Assembly: GCA_018398765.1 (NCBI GenBank)
Contig: JAHBMJ010003983.1
Span: 52,024 to 79,523 of the forward strand
Source of the DNA: Chromera velia
Lineage: Eukaryota > Sar > Chromeraceae
Length of the DNA: 27,500 nucleotides
Direction of reading: 5' to 3'
Part shown: positions 1 through 11,548 of the stretch, piece by piece
Layout: the number at the start of each line of letters is the position of its first letter
Numbering within the stretch: position 1 is the first letter of the stretch
Notes under the pieces: model-generated
Seen by the model: the letters and a program-made list of their open reading frames with translations, nothing else
The model's database searches: none
What the model was told of the DNA's origin: nothing
Program-made: the position numbers and the translations under genes

Positions 1-130
1 GGGGGGGGGGGCAGAAAGGCATCCAAGGAAAACAGAAGAGGCAAACGGACAATTGACAAGAAAAGAGGAACAGCTTCGCATTCTGACGAATCTTTTAGTG
101 CATTTTTCTTGTTTCCTGTCGCTTTTGCAG
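1..130 (+). other. Poly-G start and tail of an upstream intron
   Basis: The window opens with a run of eleven G. The following ~100 bases end in a pyrimidine-rich stretch and TTTTGCAG at 123-130, a good 3' splice site for the first visible exon. The gene therefore probably begins to the left of the window. No start codon in a convincing context was found here. Confidence 0.5.
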
Positions 131-740
131 GGCGGGGCTGTAGATGGAGAGAGGGGTCACTGGGCGGATGGCGGTCACGAGGGGGGGGATGCCGATGACG
201 AGGGGGACGATGAGGAAGACGAATGGGGGGACGAAGACGAGGAGCATCCAGGCCACATGTCTCTGCAACCCCACACAGGCTCATACTTAGGTTCCGAAAC
301 TGACAATGACGTGATCTCTTTCGATCCGATGTCGTTTCTCCTTGACCCATCCCGAGGCTCCCGAGCGATCAACGTGACTACCCCCATCCGCGAGCGTGGA
401 AAACGAAAACTGCGGATGGAAAAGTTGGGGGTCCGGAAGTATTCTGACTCGGAAGATTTTAGGGAAGGTTGCCACAGATCGTTCAACGAGTCTTTTATCA
501 TGCCCAACCCTCACCTTCGATTTGTTGGTTGCACATTCACCAAAGTGTTGGAGTGGAGCAAAGCGGGCATCCCTCTGGGAATACAACTCAACCAGCATTT
601 TGGGGGGGACGTTGTAGAGGTGGCACAGAAGGGGCTTCCTGTGGTAAACGCAAGCATTATGGCTGGTGACAGCGAACAGCTGAAGGCAGCGCTGAAGGAG
701 TACGAGTCTTTCGGAGCGTGGCTTGACAGTCTGCGCAACG
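131..740 (+). CDS. HDAC exon 1: acidic region and first ankyrin-like helix pair
   Basis: The exon encodes a strongly acidic Gly/Asp/Glu stretch (about residues 5-50 of the visible protein), then a basic segment and a helical stretch containing [19 protein letters not shown], which resembles the helix-turn-helix of an ankyrin repeat. I end it at 740 because the donor GTGCGT at 741 leaves phase 1, which matches the next exon (GAC GGC GCT). The open frame continues to 847, but only through a CTTT repeat that would encode Phe/Leu/Ser, so that tail is intron. The 5' end is set by TTTTGCAG at 123-130. Confidence 0.65.
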
Positions 741-3700
741 GTGCGTCCGTCAGAAGGCATCTTGACGACTTAATTTTTGGACGACAGGAGATCAAGGCTT
801 CCTTCTTTCTTTCTTTCTTTTCTTTCTTTCTTTCTTTCTTTCTGTAACTGACGGTATAAACGCATAAAGTCATGCATTGCACATTTCCTCTTAGTTCTGC
901 TGGCTCAATCAGTCGAGGTGAGTTTACCTGAACGATCGCGGTCGACTTGAGTTAAAGCGGGGAACGCAGATAGATCGGTGGCAGTGCATGCGGCTCTGTC
1001 TTTCATGCCAACGATTAAATTTGAGTGGTTTGAGCGTTTCTCCCTCCCCGCTTTTCCCACTCATGAATCTCTTCTCGGAGGCTTGATCTGTTGCCATCGC
1101 AACCAGCAAGGGGTGATTTAGATCTACCGTGCTTTTTGTGTACCGTGAGTTCCCTCTCTGCTGCCATCTTTGGTTGTGCTTGGCAGGGCTGAGAGAGACT
1201 CTCTTTGCCTCTGCTGTCGGAAGAGAAGAGAAGAGGAGACAAGGATAGAAAAGTGGTCCGATCGTTTGCCTCTGTGCGTGCGTGTCTCTTCTCTTGAGGC
1301 CTTTCCCCTTCACATCCCTCTGTCTTCTCTTGAATCTGACTGGGTTTTTGTTCGATGCCTGTCGTGTGTCCTTAGAGACTCCCTCGACCTCCGCCGTATC
1401 GTACTTTTTGTCTCTGATGACACCTGACGCACGACCGCATGCCTCCCCTTTCCTCCGCGTTTCATTTATTCAATTCATTGATGATGTTGCAGACGGCGCT
1501 CTGGACTACAGGTTCCGTTCCCCTGTGCACCTCTCTCTTCTGTTCGGTTCCTCCTGTGCATGCCTGGAGGTCCTCTTGGACACCTTCAAGGCAGAAGTAG
1601 AGGAACGGTGGGATGACATCCTCAGAGGATCTGAGACCTTTTTGCTGCAAATGTTCACCTTCTTTCGGGACGTGCTGAATCCCCTGGGGGCTGACTCAAA
1701 GTACAATCCCATGCATAGGCCTCTCTGCCAGGTCACCCCGGTGTTCCATCTACCTCTGGCAAGAGCAGGTAGGTACGCGAATGGGTGGGTGGGTGGGTCC
1801 TTTTCTTTCTTTGGTGCTCTGCTCTGTGGAAGTGTTTTCCTACAGGCAGTGTCTGACCGTCAGCAGACCCATTCTGATAGAAGTCGTTGCAGTCCATTCA
1901 ACGGAGGGTGAACCTACGCGACATTCTTTCTTTTTTTCATTGCGGACTTCGTTGCGCTGCTGATGGCTTTCATGCGCGTTTCTGCAGGCTTTCCTGAGCA
2001 CAAAACTGCTGTCATGGGGTGTCTCCGTGCGCTAGGCAAGTTTTGCCAGTGGCAAAAAGCGAAATTGAAGGAACTGAACAAGAGGGAGGACGACTACGGG
2101 AACCATTGCCGTGCGATCAGAAAGCGATTGGGGGAGGCAAAAAGGGAATTGTCGGCTCTTCAAGAGGCTCGAATGGAGCGAGAGGCGGAGGAGAATGAAA
2201 TTGCGGAAGGTGTAGCTGAGGATGGGGGAAACAGAGAAGAAGTTCCGAGGGACGCCAAAAAGAGACGTGAAGAGGGGGAAGAGGATGTGACTGGGAAGGA
2301 AGCTCCCCCTCTCCCCCCTCTGCCTGTTGCGTCTCGTGCCGCTGCTGGTGGAGCGAGTGCGAATGTGGTTGGAGTCTCAGAGGTGTCATCTTCCTCTTCG
2401 AGCTCTGCGCAACCCCCCCCACCCCCCACCCCTCCAGCAGAAGAAGGGGAAGGGGGGCCTGATCAGTCGAATGCATCCGCAGCCCATCATCCTCCAGATC
2501 ATGTCGAGCCTCCTCCTCTGCCCTCCTGGGCGACTTCAGCAAAGCCAAAGGGCAAAAAGAGACAGAGAGAGGAGGGGAGGGAAAGGTCCCCTGAGGGCAG
2601 TGGGACGACGGGATTAGAGGGGGATCGGGAGAGGGAGAGAGCAGCGTCTCCTGCTAGAAGTCCGGTGTCGGGATCTTCTTCTTCGTCCTCGTCTTCTTCT
2701 TCTTCCTCTTCTTCTAATTCCGAGGGGGGGGGGAAGAAGAGAGAAAGGCAGGATGACGAAGGGAAAGGCTCCACAGTAAGAGTGGAGGGAGAGAAAGAGA
2801 GAGAAGAAAGATTACAGAGGGAGAAGGAGCTACTCGGAGAGCGACAGCTGGAGGATGAGATTGCAAATTTGAGAAAGCAATTCGATTCTCCTGCCGTGAA
2901 GGGACCCCGTAAGTTTCTTCTCTTCTCTCCTCTCTCGCTAGCTAGCCTCTTGTGCGAATACCTCCTCCCCTTTTTGTTATTAGTTGTGTTTGTTTTTCCG
3001 CCGCTTTCGGAATTTTCACGAGCTTCTTTTTCTTGTTGAGGGACCCTGTCTGCCTCTCCCGCGTCCACACACAGAGGCTGGAAGAGAAGAGATGAGAAAA
3101 AGAAGTGAGGTCGAAAAAAAAACGTAGAACGAACCCACACTGATCGAGTGTCTGTCTGTCTGTATAGTCGACTCATCGATTGATTGAATTTAAGACTGAT
3201 TTGTCGCCCTGCTCGGATGGATGGATGGATGCAGACTCCCAGGCCGTCGTGACGTTCAAAAGAGGAATCGAGAGGACCTCCATTGACCGTCAAGACCTCC
3301 AGGGTCCGTCAGTCAGTCAGTCAATCAGTCAGTCAGTCGGGCAGTCGGTTGATCGATCCAGAGATCCATCCATCCAATCAACCATAATGCACTCCTGCAG
3401 GAAGTCGCTCTTCCTTCCTTCCTTTCTCTCTTTCTTTCTTTCTTTCTTTCCTTCCTTCCTTTCTTTCTTTCTTTCTTTCTTTCTTTCATCTTTTTTCGCG
3501 CGGACGCGCGCAGACTCTCCGGGTTTCTTTCAGTTCCCTGGCCCCTTTCTCTCTTTGTGGAGTCTTTCCCCTTTCTTGGGCGGGGTGGAAAGTGAAGCAC
3601 TGCAATTTGCCGTCTGTGTATGTTCCCTTGTGACCCTGTATGTTGCCGCAGTTGCGTGCTATTCTCTCTGTCCTTCCCAACCTCATCTGTCTGCCCGGAT

Positions 3701-4108
3701 TTTCCAGAGTCCATGCACCCCTGCCTGCACCGTTTCATTGTGTGTGTGTGTGCACGCGCGCGTGCGCGCGCGAGTGAGAGTGTGAGAGAAAAAGAATGCG
3801 TGTGTGTGTAACCTCTGCAGGGTACACAGCGCTTCACCACGCAGCCTTGAAAGGGGAGAAAGAGATCGTGCGGTGGCTCCTAAGAACGGGAGCAGACCCT
3901 TACATAAAGGTGGGGGGGTGGTTTTGGCGCGTCAGCCAGCTTTTCGCGTGGCCGGACCCTTCATTCTCCTTTTTTGACTTGTCCTCTTGAGGACGGCCCG
4001 CATTTGTTTGTCTGTCGGGGGATCTGATAGAGGTTACCTGTTGATACCCCGCTTGTGCTCTCTGTGTGATCTCTGTATGTGCCTTTGTCGTGTGTGTGTG
4101 TGTGTGTG

Positions 4109-4160
<52 letters not shown>

Positions 4161-5417
4161 TGCGTGTGTGTGTGAATGTGTGTGTGAGTGTTTGTAAATG
4201 TGTGTGTGTGCGTAAGTGTGTGTGTGTAAGTGTAAGTGTAAGTGTGTAAATGTGTGTGTGTAAAGTGTGTGTGAATGTGTGTGTGCGCAGTGCCGTTTGG
4301 GGGATCTCCCTCTACATCTAGCGGTGGACTCTCGAGATCCGGGTGGGTGGGTGGGTGGGGGCCCTGCGGGGCTGGGAAGTGGGGGGGAAGTGTGGTTGGT
4401 CATGCAGGCTGCATCTCTCTCTTTCTCTCTCCCCCCCCCCCCCCCCNCCCCCCGGTGTGTGTGTCTGTTCTTGTTCGCGTCGGTGTGTGTCTTCCTTTTT
4501 TTTTGTTTTTCAAAAGGTTTTTCTGGCATTGGCGAGCATGTGAATTGTGTGAGTGCGTCTTTGTGTCTTGAGTCCACTTCCACTGACCGGGTCTTGCCTT
4601 TGTGCCTTCTGGATTCATCCAAATGTATCCTTCGTGTTTGTTCAACTTGCAGGCACCGTCATGGAGCTGTTGCAGTGGCTGAGCGTGAAGAAACAAGAAC
4701 CCAAAGCGGAACAAATTGAAAAGAGTGTACAGAAAAACTTGAACCCTCCCGACCTGCCCCCTCCTCTTTCTGATGACTATGACACGTTTCGGACGTCGTC
4801 TTTCTTCGGCGTGGCCCCTCAACCTAGAACGAAAATTGTGAAGTTCCTGGAGGACTGGAACGGGTTCTCAGTGCTCGATCGGATGGTCCGTCCGTCCGTT
4901 TGACTTTCTTTTCGCTGACTCTCTCACTTGATCCCTCTGTCCTGTGGCTGGTGTTTCAGTTACTTCGCCTTTTTTCTTTCTTCTCGAGTATTTTCACGGA
5001 TGGCTTTTTTTTGTGTGTGTATGACTTCGGTCCTTTCTGTCCGCCCTTCATGCTGTCCGAAGAGACAGATCAATTACCTCAGAGGAATGTTTACAGCAGT
5101 GCCTCCACAGGCTTTCGGGAGGGTGTGTGGTCTGAGCTCTCTTGACGAACGATGACGGGCAGACAGAGCATGTTGCAGAGCTGTGTTTCAGCTGTTCATG
5201 GTGTGACCTCCTGGTGAAAAGCCTGGCTTTCTGTTTCCCTGCCTGCCTGCACGCCCTGTCTAACTCCTTCAGTCGCTGTCGGGGTGTCTGACTGCCCTCC
5301 ATGCTTCGTTGTAGTGTATGACCGACTGTTTGTCGTCTGTCTTCTGTGTCTGTCCGAGTGTCAATGAATGCAATTCTCTCATTCATCTTCCTTCTCGCCT
5401 GCCCGCCTCGTTTGGTT

Positions 5418-5453
<36 letters not shown>

Positions 5454-8400
5454 GGTTCAGAAGGGAGCCTGGAGCGTTCTCTTCAAGTGCTTTGACGACG
5501 CACTTGCCGCCCTCTACGCCCACCCCAAAAAACACGTGATCAACCTGAAGCGCCTTTTTGTCAGTCAGTCAATCAGTGAGGGAGGGAGGCTTTTCTGAGA
5601 GGGGCCAACAGGGGGGGGGGGAGGGCTCTTGATGCGTACGTTTCCTCGTCTCTCTAGCGCTCTCTTTTTCCTTCCGTCAGCCTTCTTGCCTCCCTTCTTT
5701 CTCTGTCCCAGCAGCACCCCCACTTTCTCCCTGTCGGCACCAGGAAGGCATTTTCATCCACGTCCGTTGTCTCCTCTTCTTGCTCTCCCCGCACCGAATA
5801 CGTGCTCTCATTAAAGCGTCTCTCACAGAATGCAAGGACAACAGTAGAGTGCGGTGCATCCAGAGACAGACACGGCAAGGGCGCCTTCCCTCGGTTGCAT
5901 GTCGATCCGTCCCTCTCCCTCTCCCTCTCTTTCGCCTCATCTGTTTCCGCAGGACCGTCTCGCATACGTCGCGATGATTTCTGGGCAGAGTGACGCAATG
6001 CGACCCCTCGACCCCCCTATCCTCCTCGTGACGAAAGAGGAAAGTTCCAAAAAGAAGAGCAGCAGCAGCGTTGTTGTCGAAAGTCACTCAGTGCTCTCTT
6101 TCATCTGCCTTCGCACTGAGCCAAAGTATCGAAGACTGAAAGGATGGGCAGAGGCAAGGAATCGGGTGCAGGCCCTCTGCAAACTCTGGTCTCAGCCCCG
6201 CGGCTGCCTTATCATCACCCACGAGACATGCCAAGGCCACTTGGCGGTCTGTCGGGAATCCGACCCGGCAGACATTCCGTACGGCCACCACTCCCAGCTG
6301 AACCTGGCGATGCGCGTTCACCGAATCACAGGATTTCCTGAGAACGCGTCTCGTCTGGAGGTGCTCACCTATCCCTCTGAAGGCGTCCTTCGGTCTGAAA
6401 TGTTTTCAAAGCCCGTAGGGGGGGATGAGGACGAGCTGGGAGAGGGAGCGCCGGACGAAGAGGACGACAACCCGTCAGCAGACAAAAGAAGCAGCAATGT
6501 TGCAGTTCAACAGCATGAAGAGGCGAAAGTCATCCTGCCTTGTGTGTCCAAATTTGCCGGGCAGGCCCTGTCTGCACCCCTCTCCGTTGCACCAGCCTCA
6601 CCAGCAGCAGCTCTATCCTCCTCGTCCTCTTCCTCTTCCTCTTCTGCCTCTTCCTCCTCAGCTGTTATCTCGCGAGGAGGGCCTGGGGGAAATGCCGGCT
6701 GGCGGTTTCCCGAGGGCTCTTCTTCTTCTTCTTCCTTGTCCTCGAGGGGGTTTGTCTTCGAGGAGAATCCTGCGCCGGCCTCTGATTTTGACGTCAGGGC
6801 CGTTCACCACAATGACTATGTCGAGCGGGTGAAGAGATGGTTCGTTCGTCCGTCCGTCTCTTTTTTTTCTTGCCTGGTTAGGTTGCTCGGTGTCTGTTTC
6901 GGAGATTCGCACAGTGCTCTGTTGATCTTCTGCGTGGTTCTCAACCAACTCTCTTCTATCAGACCCGGCCCTCTGAGTGGAGAACATAGATAGTTTTTTG
7001 AGAATTAAAGACCCCGATAGTGCAATTCAATTCGGATGCATGTGCCTCTGATCTGATTTGATCTGCACCGTCATCGGAGGCCTCTTTTTTATGGGCGTCT
7101 AATTGATTCGTTCTCTTTCCGGGCCTGCCTGTGTGCTTCCTTCCCCGCAGGTGCCGTGTGTTGAAGCAATCCGTCAACACAGAAAGATTCCGACAAGTCG
7201 CTCCCTGTGTAGAGACGCGACTCGGTGAGAGGGAGGGAGACCTAAATTAAGAGAGAACCGAAGAGACGAAACAAGAAAAGTGGACAGACAACCCCCTCAA
7301 TAGCGTCCCTCCCTCCGTTCCTTGCTGCCTTTTCATACAGATACACGGGGCCCCCCCCCCTGCTTGTGCGTGCCAGTGACGCGCTTTCTGCTCCTCTCGC
7401 CCCCCACATCCTGACGACTCGATGCGCTTCTCCTTTCTGCCCCTCCCTCTGTGTGCGTATGCGTGCGTGTGTGATGTCTGATGGTAACTCTCGTTCTGTG
7501 AACTTATCCATCCATCCATCCATCCAGACTCGGACACGCCGTTGACACCGGAATCCTGGGATGCCGCCAAGGCTGCAGCAGGCTGCGGTGAGTAAGTCTC
7601 TCTGTCGAGTTTGCCCATCAATTCATTCTCTCTCTTCTTTCTTTGACCTCCTGTTGTGTCAGCGTGCTTCGACTTCTTCATCCTGAGTATTGCAAGGGAA
7701 CACTGAAAGAGTCCTTTGAGTTGGCGTGTGACCCTCCGGCTTCCTCTATTGTGTTGGGAAAAGCTCCTGCTTTCGCACAACGTCAGAGTGTACAACAGCT
7801 TCTTTCTGCAGACTTTTCCTGTCTGCATTGAATGAGGGATGATACCGTCTTGTGTTGTCGAAGCGCTTTGTGCCAAATGCGCACTATTTCTGGTTTCTGT
7901 TATTCTCCTTTTCTTTTCTTCTCACCTTCTGCGTCTTGATTTGTGGCTTGTCGCTTCGGCTCTTAATTCCCTTTCCCTCCTTTTTCCTGTTTGCAGTGAT
8001 CACCGCCGTGGACGCTGTGGTGTCTGGTCGTGTCCGCGGGGCCTTCTGTGCAGGTGGGGGGCGGTCGGGAGGGGAGGGTCCCTTCTTCCTGCCTGCCTGC
8101 CCGTCTCCTGTTCTGAGGCTCTCTGTCTGATTTCCCCCAGTCTTTTTGCCTTATCTCGTCTCCCATTCCTCCCCAGTCATATCTTCTTCTTTCCTCTTCG
8201 CGTCTTCCGTCTTCCCTGCCTCACAACGGGGGGTCAAACGGAACACGCAAAGGGGTCGAGGTAGAGGAGGGGCTGTGGAGTGAAAGAACGGGAAAGAAGA
8301 GTGAGGGGAGAGAAGACGAAGGGAGAAGGAACTCCGGTTCGTTCTTTTTTTGACGCACACAAAGCAAGGTGAAGTGGAGTGGGAAGAGAAGGAAGAGAAG

Positions 8401-11400
8401 GAGAAGGAGTAGGAGAGTGGAGGGGCTGAAGCGTGGACACAGCAGAATGGAACAGCGGAGAGGGAGAAGGGGTTTAGCTTCGCAAGGAAATGGGCGCTCA
8501 CTGTGTTGGACTGCCGTTGTGCGCTTCTCTTTCGTGGAACAACCGACGAACGAAGAAACAAAGGCATCCCCGGATCTTTCTCTTCCTACTCCACCGCACC
8601 TGCCTGCCTCCCACCATTCCACTCACTCTTCCTTCCACTCTATTTCGCCGAACAATTTTTTCTGGCCGGTACTGCTGCCTCTCCGCTGCACGACCATGCA
8701 CATGTCCTTTCATGTGTTCAATTTCTTCCTCTGACTGACAGAACCGCTCCGTCGACCTCGTATCTATCTATCCTTCCTGGCATCTTGCTGTGAATCAGAC
8801 ACCCTCTGTCTGTCTGTCTGTCTCTCTGTCGACGTCTGTGAGACACTAGCACTATCATTTACTCACCCACTCATTGACTCCCAGAGCGGACCAAGGAAAG
8901 GTTGTTCGATTTTCTTGCGTTCGTTCGATGGTCCATCCGTCGCAGTTCGCCCTCCCGGTCATCATTTGGGACCGTTCGGCGTGACAACGCGACAGGAACT
9001 CCTCGACGATACCGAAGAGTCAGTGAGTCGCCCTCCTTCCTGTCTCTTCTCTAAGAATGTCTATGTGTGTTTGTGCATGCGTCTGCGTGGGTGAGATGGA
9101 GGAGAATGAGTGATTGCCTTTTGGGTTCTCCTTCTGGATTGGAAGGCAGACACCTGACTGATCTATGGAAGCCAAGAGAAGGGATGCACTCGAAAGATGT
9201 AGCTGGAAGGACGAGGAACAGATTCCTTTGCACCTCTTCACCGTCTGCTCTCGCATGTAGACGGTGCCACATTCTGCTGCTTGCTCAAATCCCCTGCGTG
9301 TGTGCTTGGATGCATATCATCATCATCACAGCTTGTCCTTTTGTTCTGCGTGTATTGATAACTGCCTGCATGCAGTGCGCCCTCGCAAGGCTTCTGTATC
9401 ATCAACAATGTTGCCATCGCTGCGTCGTACGCACGGCGAACATATCACCGCCAGGGCATTCGTCGAATTGCCATCGTTGACTTTGACATCCATCACGGCA
9501 ACGGAACTGAGGCGTGCGTGAGGAACACGGTGAAGGCGATGAGGGAACACCGAACGGTGTGTGTGTGTGTGTAGGCTGTGGCTCTTTCTCCTTTTGTTTG
9601 TTTCCTTTCTCCTTGTTCCTTCCTGCCCTTTGTTCTTCTTTCTACACGCAATGGCTTTGGTTTGATTTGGAGACGCTGCCTCGGTATCACTTTTGTTTTT
9701 GTGTTTCTTTCTGGATTGATGTTCCTTTTCCCTCTCTCTGTGCATGTATGTGTGGTCTGTCCTGAGTAGTATCACGAACACGGCGAGCACGTCCTGAGAG
9801 ACCAACTCGGGTCCCCGTGGCTTGACGATTCGGATGCAGACGAATTGTGGTTCGGGTCCATCCATGGTGGGTTGGTTGGGGGGTGGGTTTGTTGTTCGTG
9901 AGTGCATGACTGGTTGCTTTTGTTTAGTGTTGCGGAGGCGCAGTTAGGCGGTGATTTTCTATTTCTTTCCTTCCTGAATGAACGTCTGGCCTCTGACCAT
10001 CCCAGACAACGTCATGGAAAGGGAAGGGGACAAGACCGAGGCAAAGAGGAAGGAGGTGGAGTGAATTGAATGATTCAGCCTTCTTTCTCATTTCTTGCAT
10101 TTGTGTGTGAGCGTGTTTCTCTCTCGTCCATTTTCACTATAGCTTGCGGCAGTTATCTGGGTTTCAGTCTGCGCTCAGGTTTGTTCGTACTTTCACCTCC
10201 CCTCTTTCCCTCTCCTTCCCTTCCCCCCCGTTCCCTCCCTCCCTCTCTGCAGTCCACGCCCGTCAATTCTACCCCAACACTGGAAGAGTCGGGAGTGGGG
10301 GTAACCCTTTTGTGTCGAACGCCACTGTGCCTACTGCCTCCACCTCGGTCGAATGGAGAGACCAGTTCAGGAAGAGAATCCTGGAACCTCTGCAGGGCTT
10401 TAGTCCTGGTGGGTGGGTGCGTGGGTGTGTGTGTGTCACTCTTTTTTTGATTGTTGCCGTTTTTACATGCTTTGCTTGAGAACTCGCCTCTTGTTATCGA
10501 TGTCTTTCTCGCACTCCATCCCTTTCCTTTTCTCCCCTCTCTCAGTCTCTCTTGACGTTTTCGAGTGTTCGTATAAAATCCCTCCCGAGAAGGGAGAGGG
10601 AAACGCTTCGCGGTGGCGGTCGCAAGAATGTCTGTGCGTTTTGTCAACTTTGGTGACGGCTCCAGAGAGGTGTCGTGCTTGAAGTCTGTGAGTCACTTCG
10701 CATAAGGGTGTGTCCATTTTATGAATGCAGACCTGATGTTCATCTCCGCGGGTTTCGACGGGAGCGCTGGGGACGATCTGACACGGCATCAAGGGCGGTG
10801 CCACGACAACGACTTTGAGTGGGCGACGACGGAACTCCAAAGAGTCGCCAACACGTGTGGACAGGGCCGCATTGGTCGGTAGGTCTCTCCTTTGAGGCTC
10901 AAGGGCCGGCTCGTTGGTTTTTGCTTTCTCTGCCTCTGTCGGTCGGTTGTCACACAATCTCCTTACGTGGTTAGTGCGTTGCCGTTCTCCGTGTTTCTTT
11001 AAAGCAGCGAGACATCAGTCATGGAGTATGTAAAGAAAACGGAAGGAAACATCGCAATTCGACCCCCTAGGCGCACTGTGGTGGATTCGGTCAGGGCTTG
11101 GCACTTCTCTTCCTTTTCCGAAGGGGGGGGGGAGGGAAGACAACCTTCTGTACAGACGAAAAGAACACGTTTTCCGTCGTTTCTCAAATCGACAACGTTT
11201 TCTCACCTCTTTCCCTTGTTGGTTGCAGTGTCAGTTCTCGAGGGGGGATACAACACGCACGCCAAGGGACTCTCTCCACTGGCATCCGCTGTCGCTGCCC
11301 ACGTTCGGGCTCTCGCGTACACACCTGACGGTCTGGTATTCAAAAGAACTGGGTCAGGGCAGACGGAGGACGAGAGGGCGGAGCAGCTTGATATGGTGTT

Positions 11401-11515
11401 CAAAGACGCTCCTTCTCTGCAGCTGAGGAATCACGAGGGGTTCCCAAGAGATTACGACGAGCTGCAGTCAGTCTGGGTCTTTCTTTCTTTCTTGTTTTTT
11501 TATTCCTTCGCGACT

Positions 11516-11548
<33 letters not shown>

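Noticed and set aside
741-847. Extension of the first exon's open frame through a CTTT repeat
   Set aside because: It would encode only Phe/Leu/Ser repeat sequence, and a phase-compatible donor at 741 connects to the next ankyrin exon.
2117-3293. Minus-strand ORFs opposite exon 3
   Set aside because: They are shadows of low-complexity coding DNA without motifs, while the plus strand joins in phase to flanking ankyrin exons.
3900-4622. Long minus-strand frame rich in His-Thr repeats
   Set aside because: It is the translation of the TG microsatellite in intron 4 and contains an undetermined base.
8151-8793. Overlapping ORFs on both strands inside intron 11
   Set aside because: Low-complexity composition and no motif, and the HDAC exons on either side join without any missing sequence.
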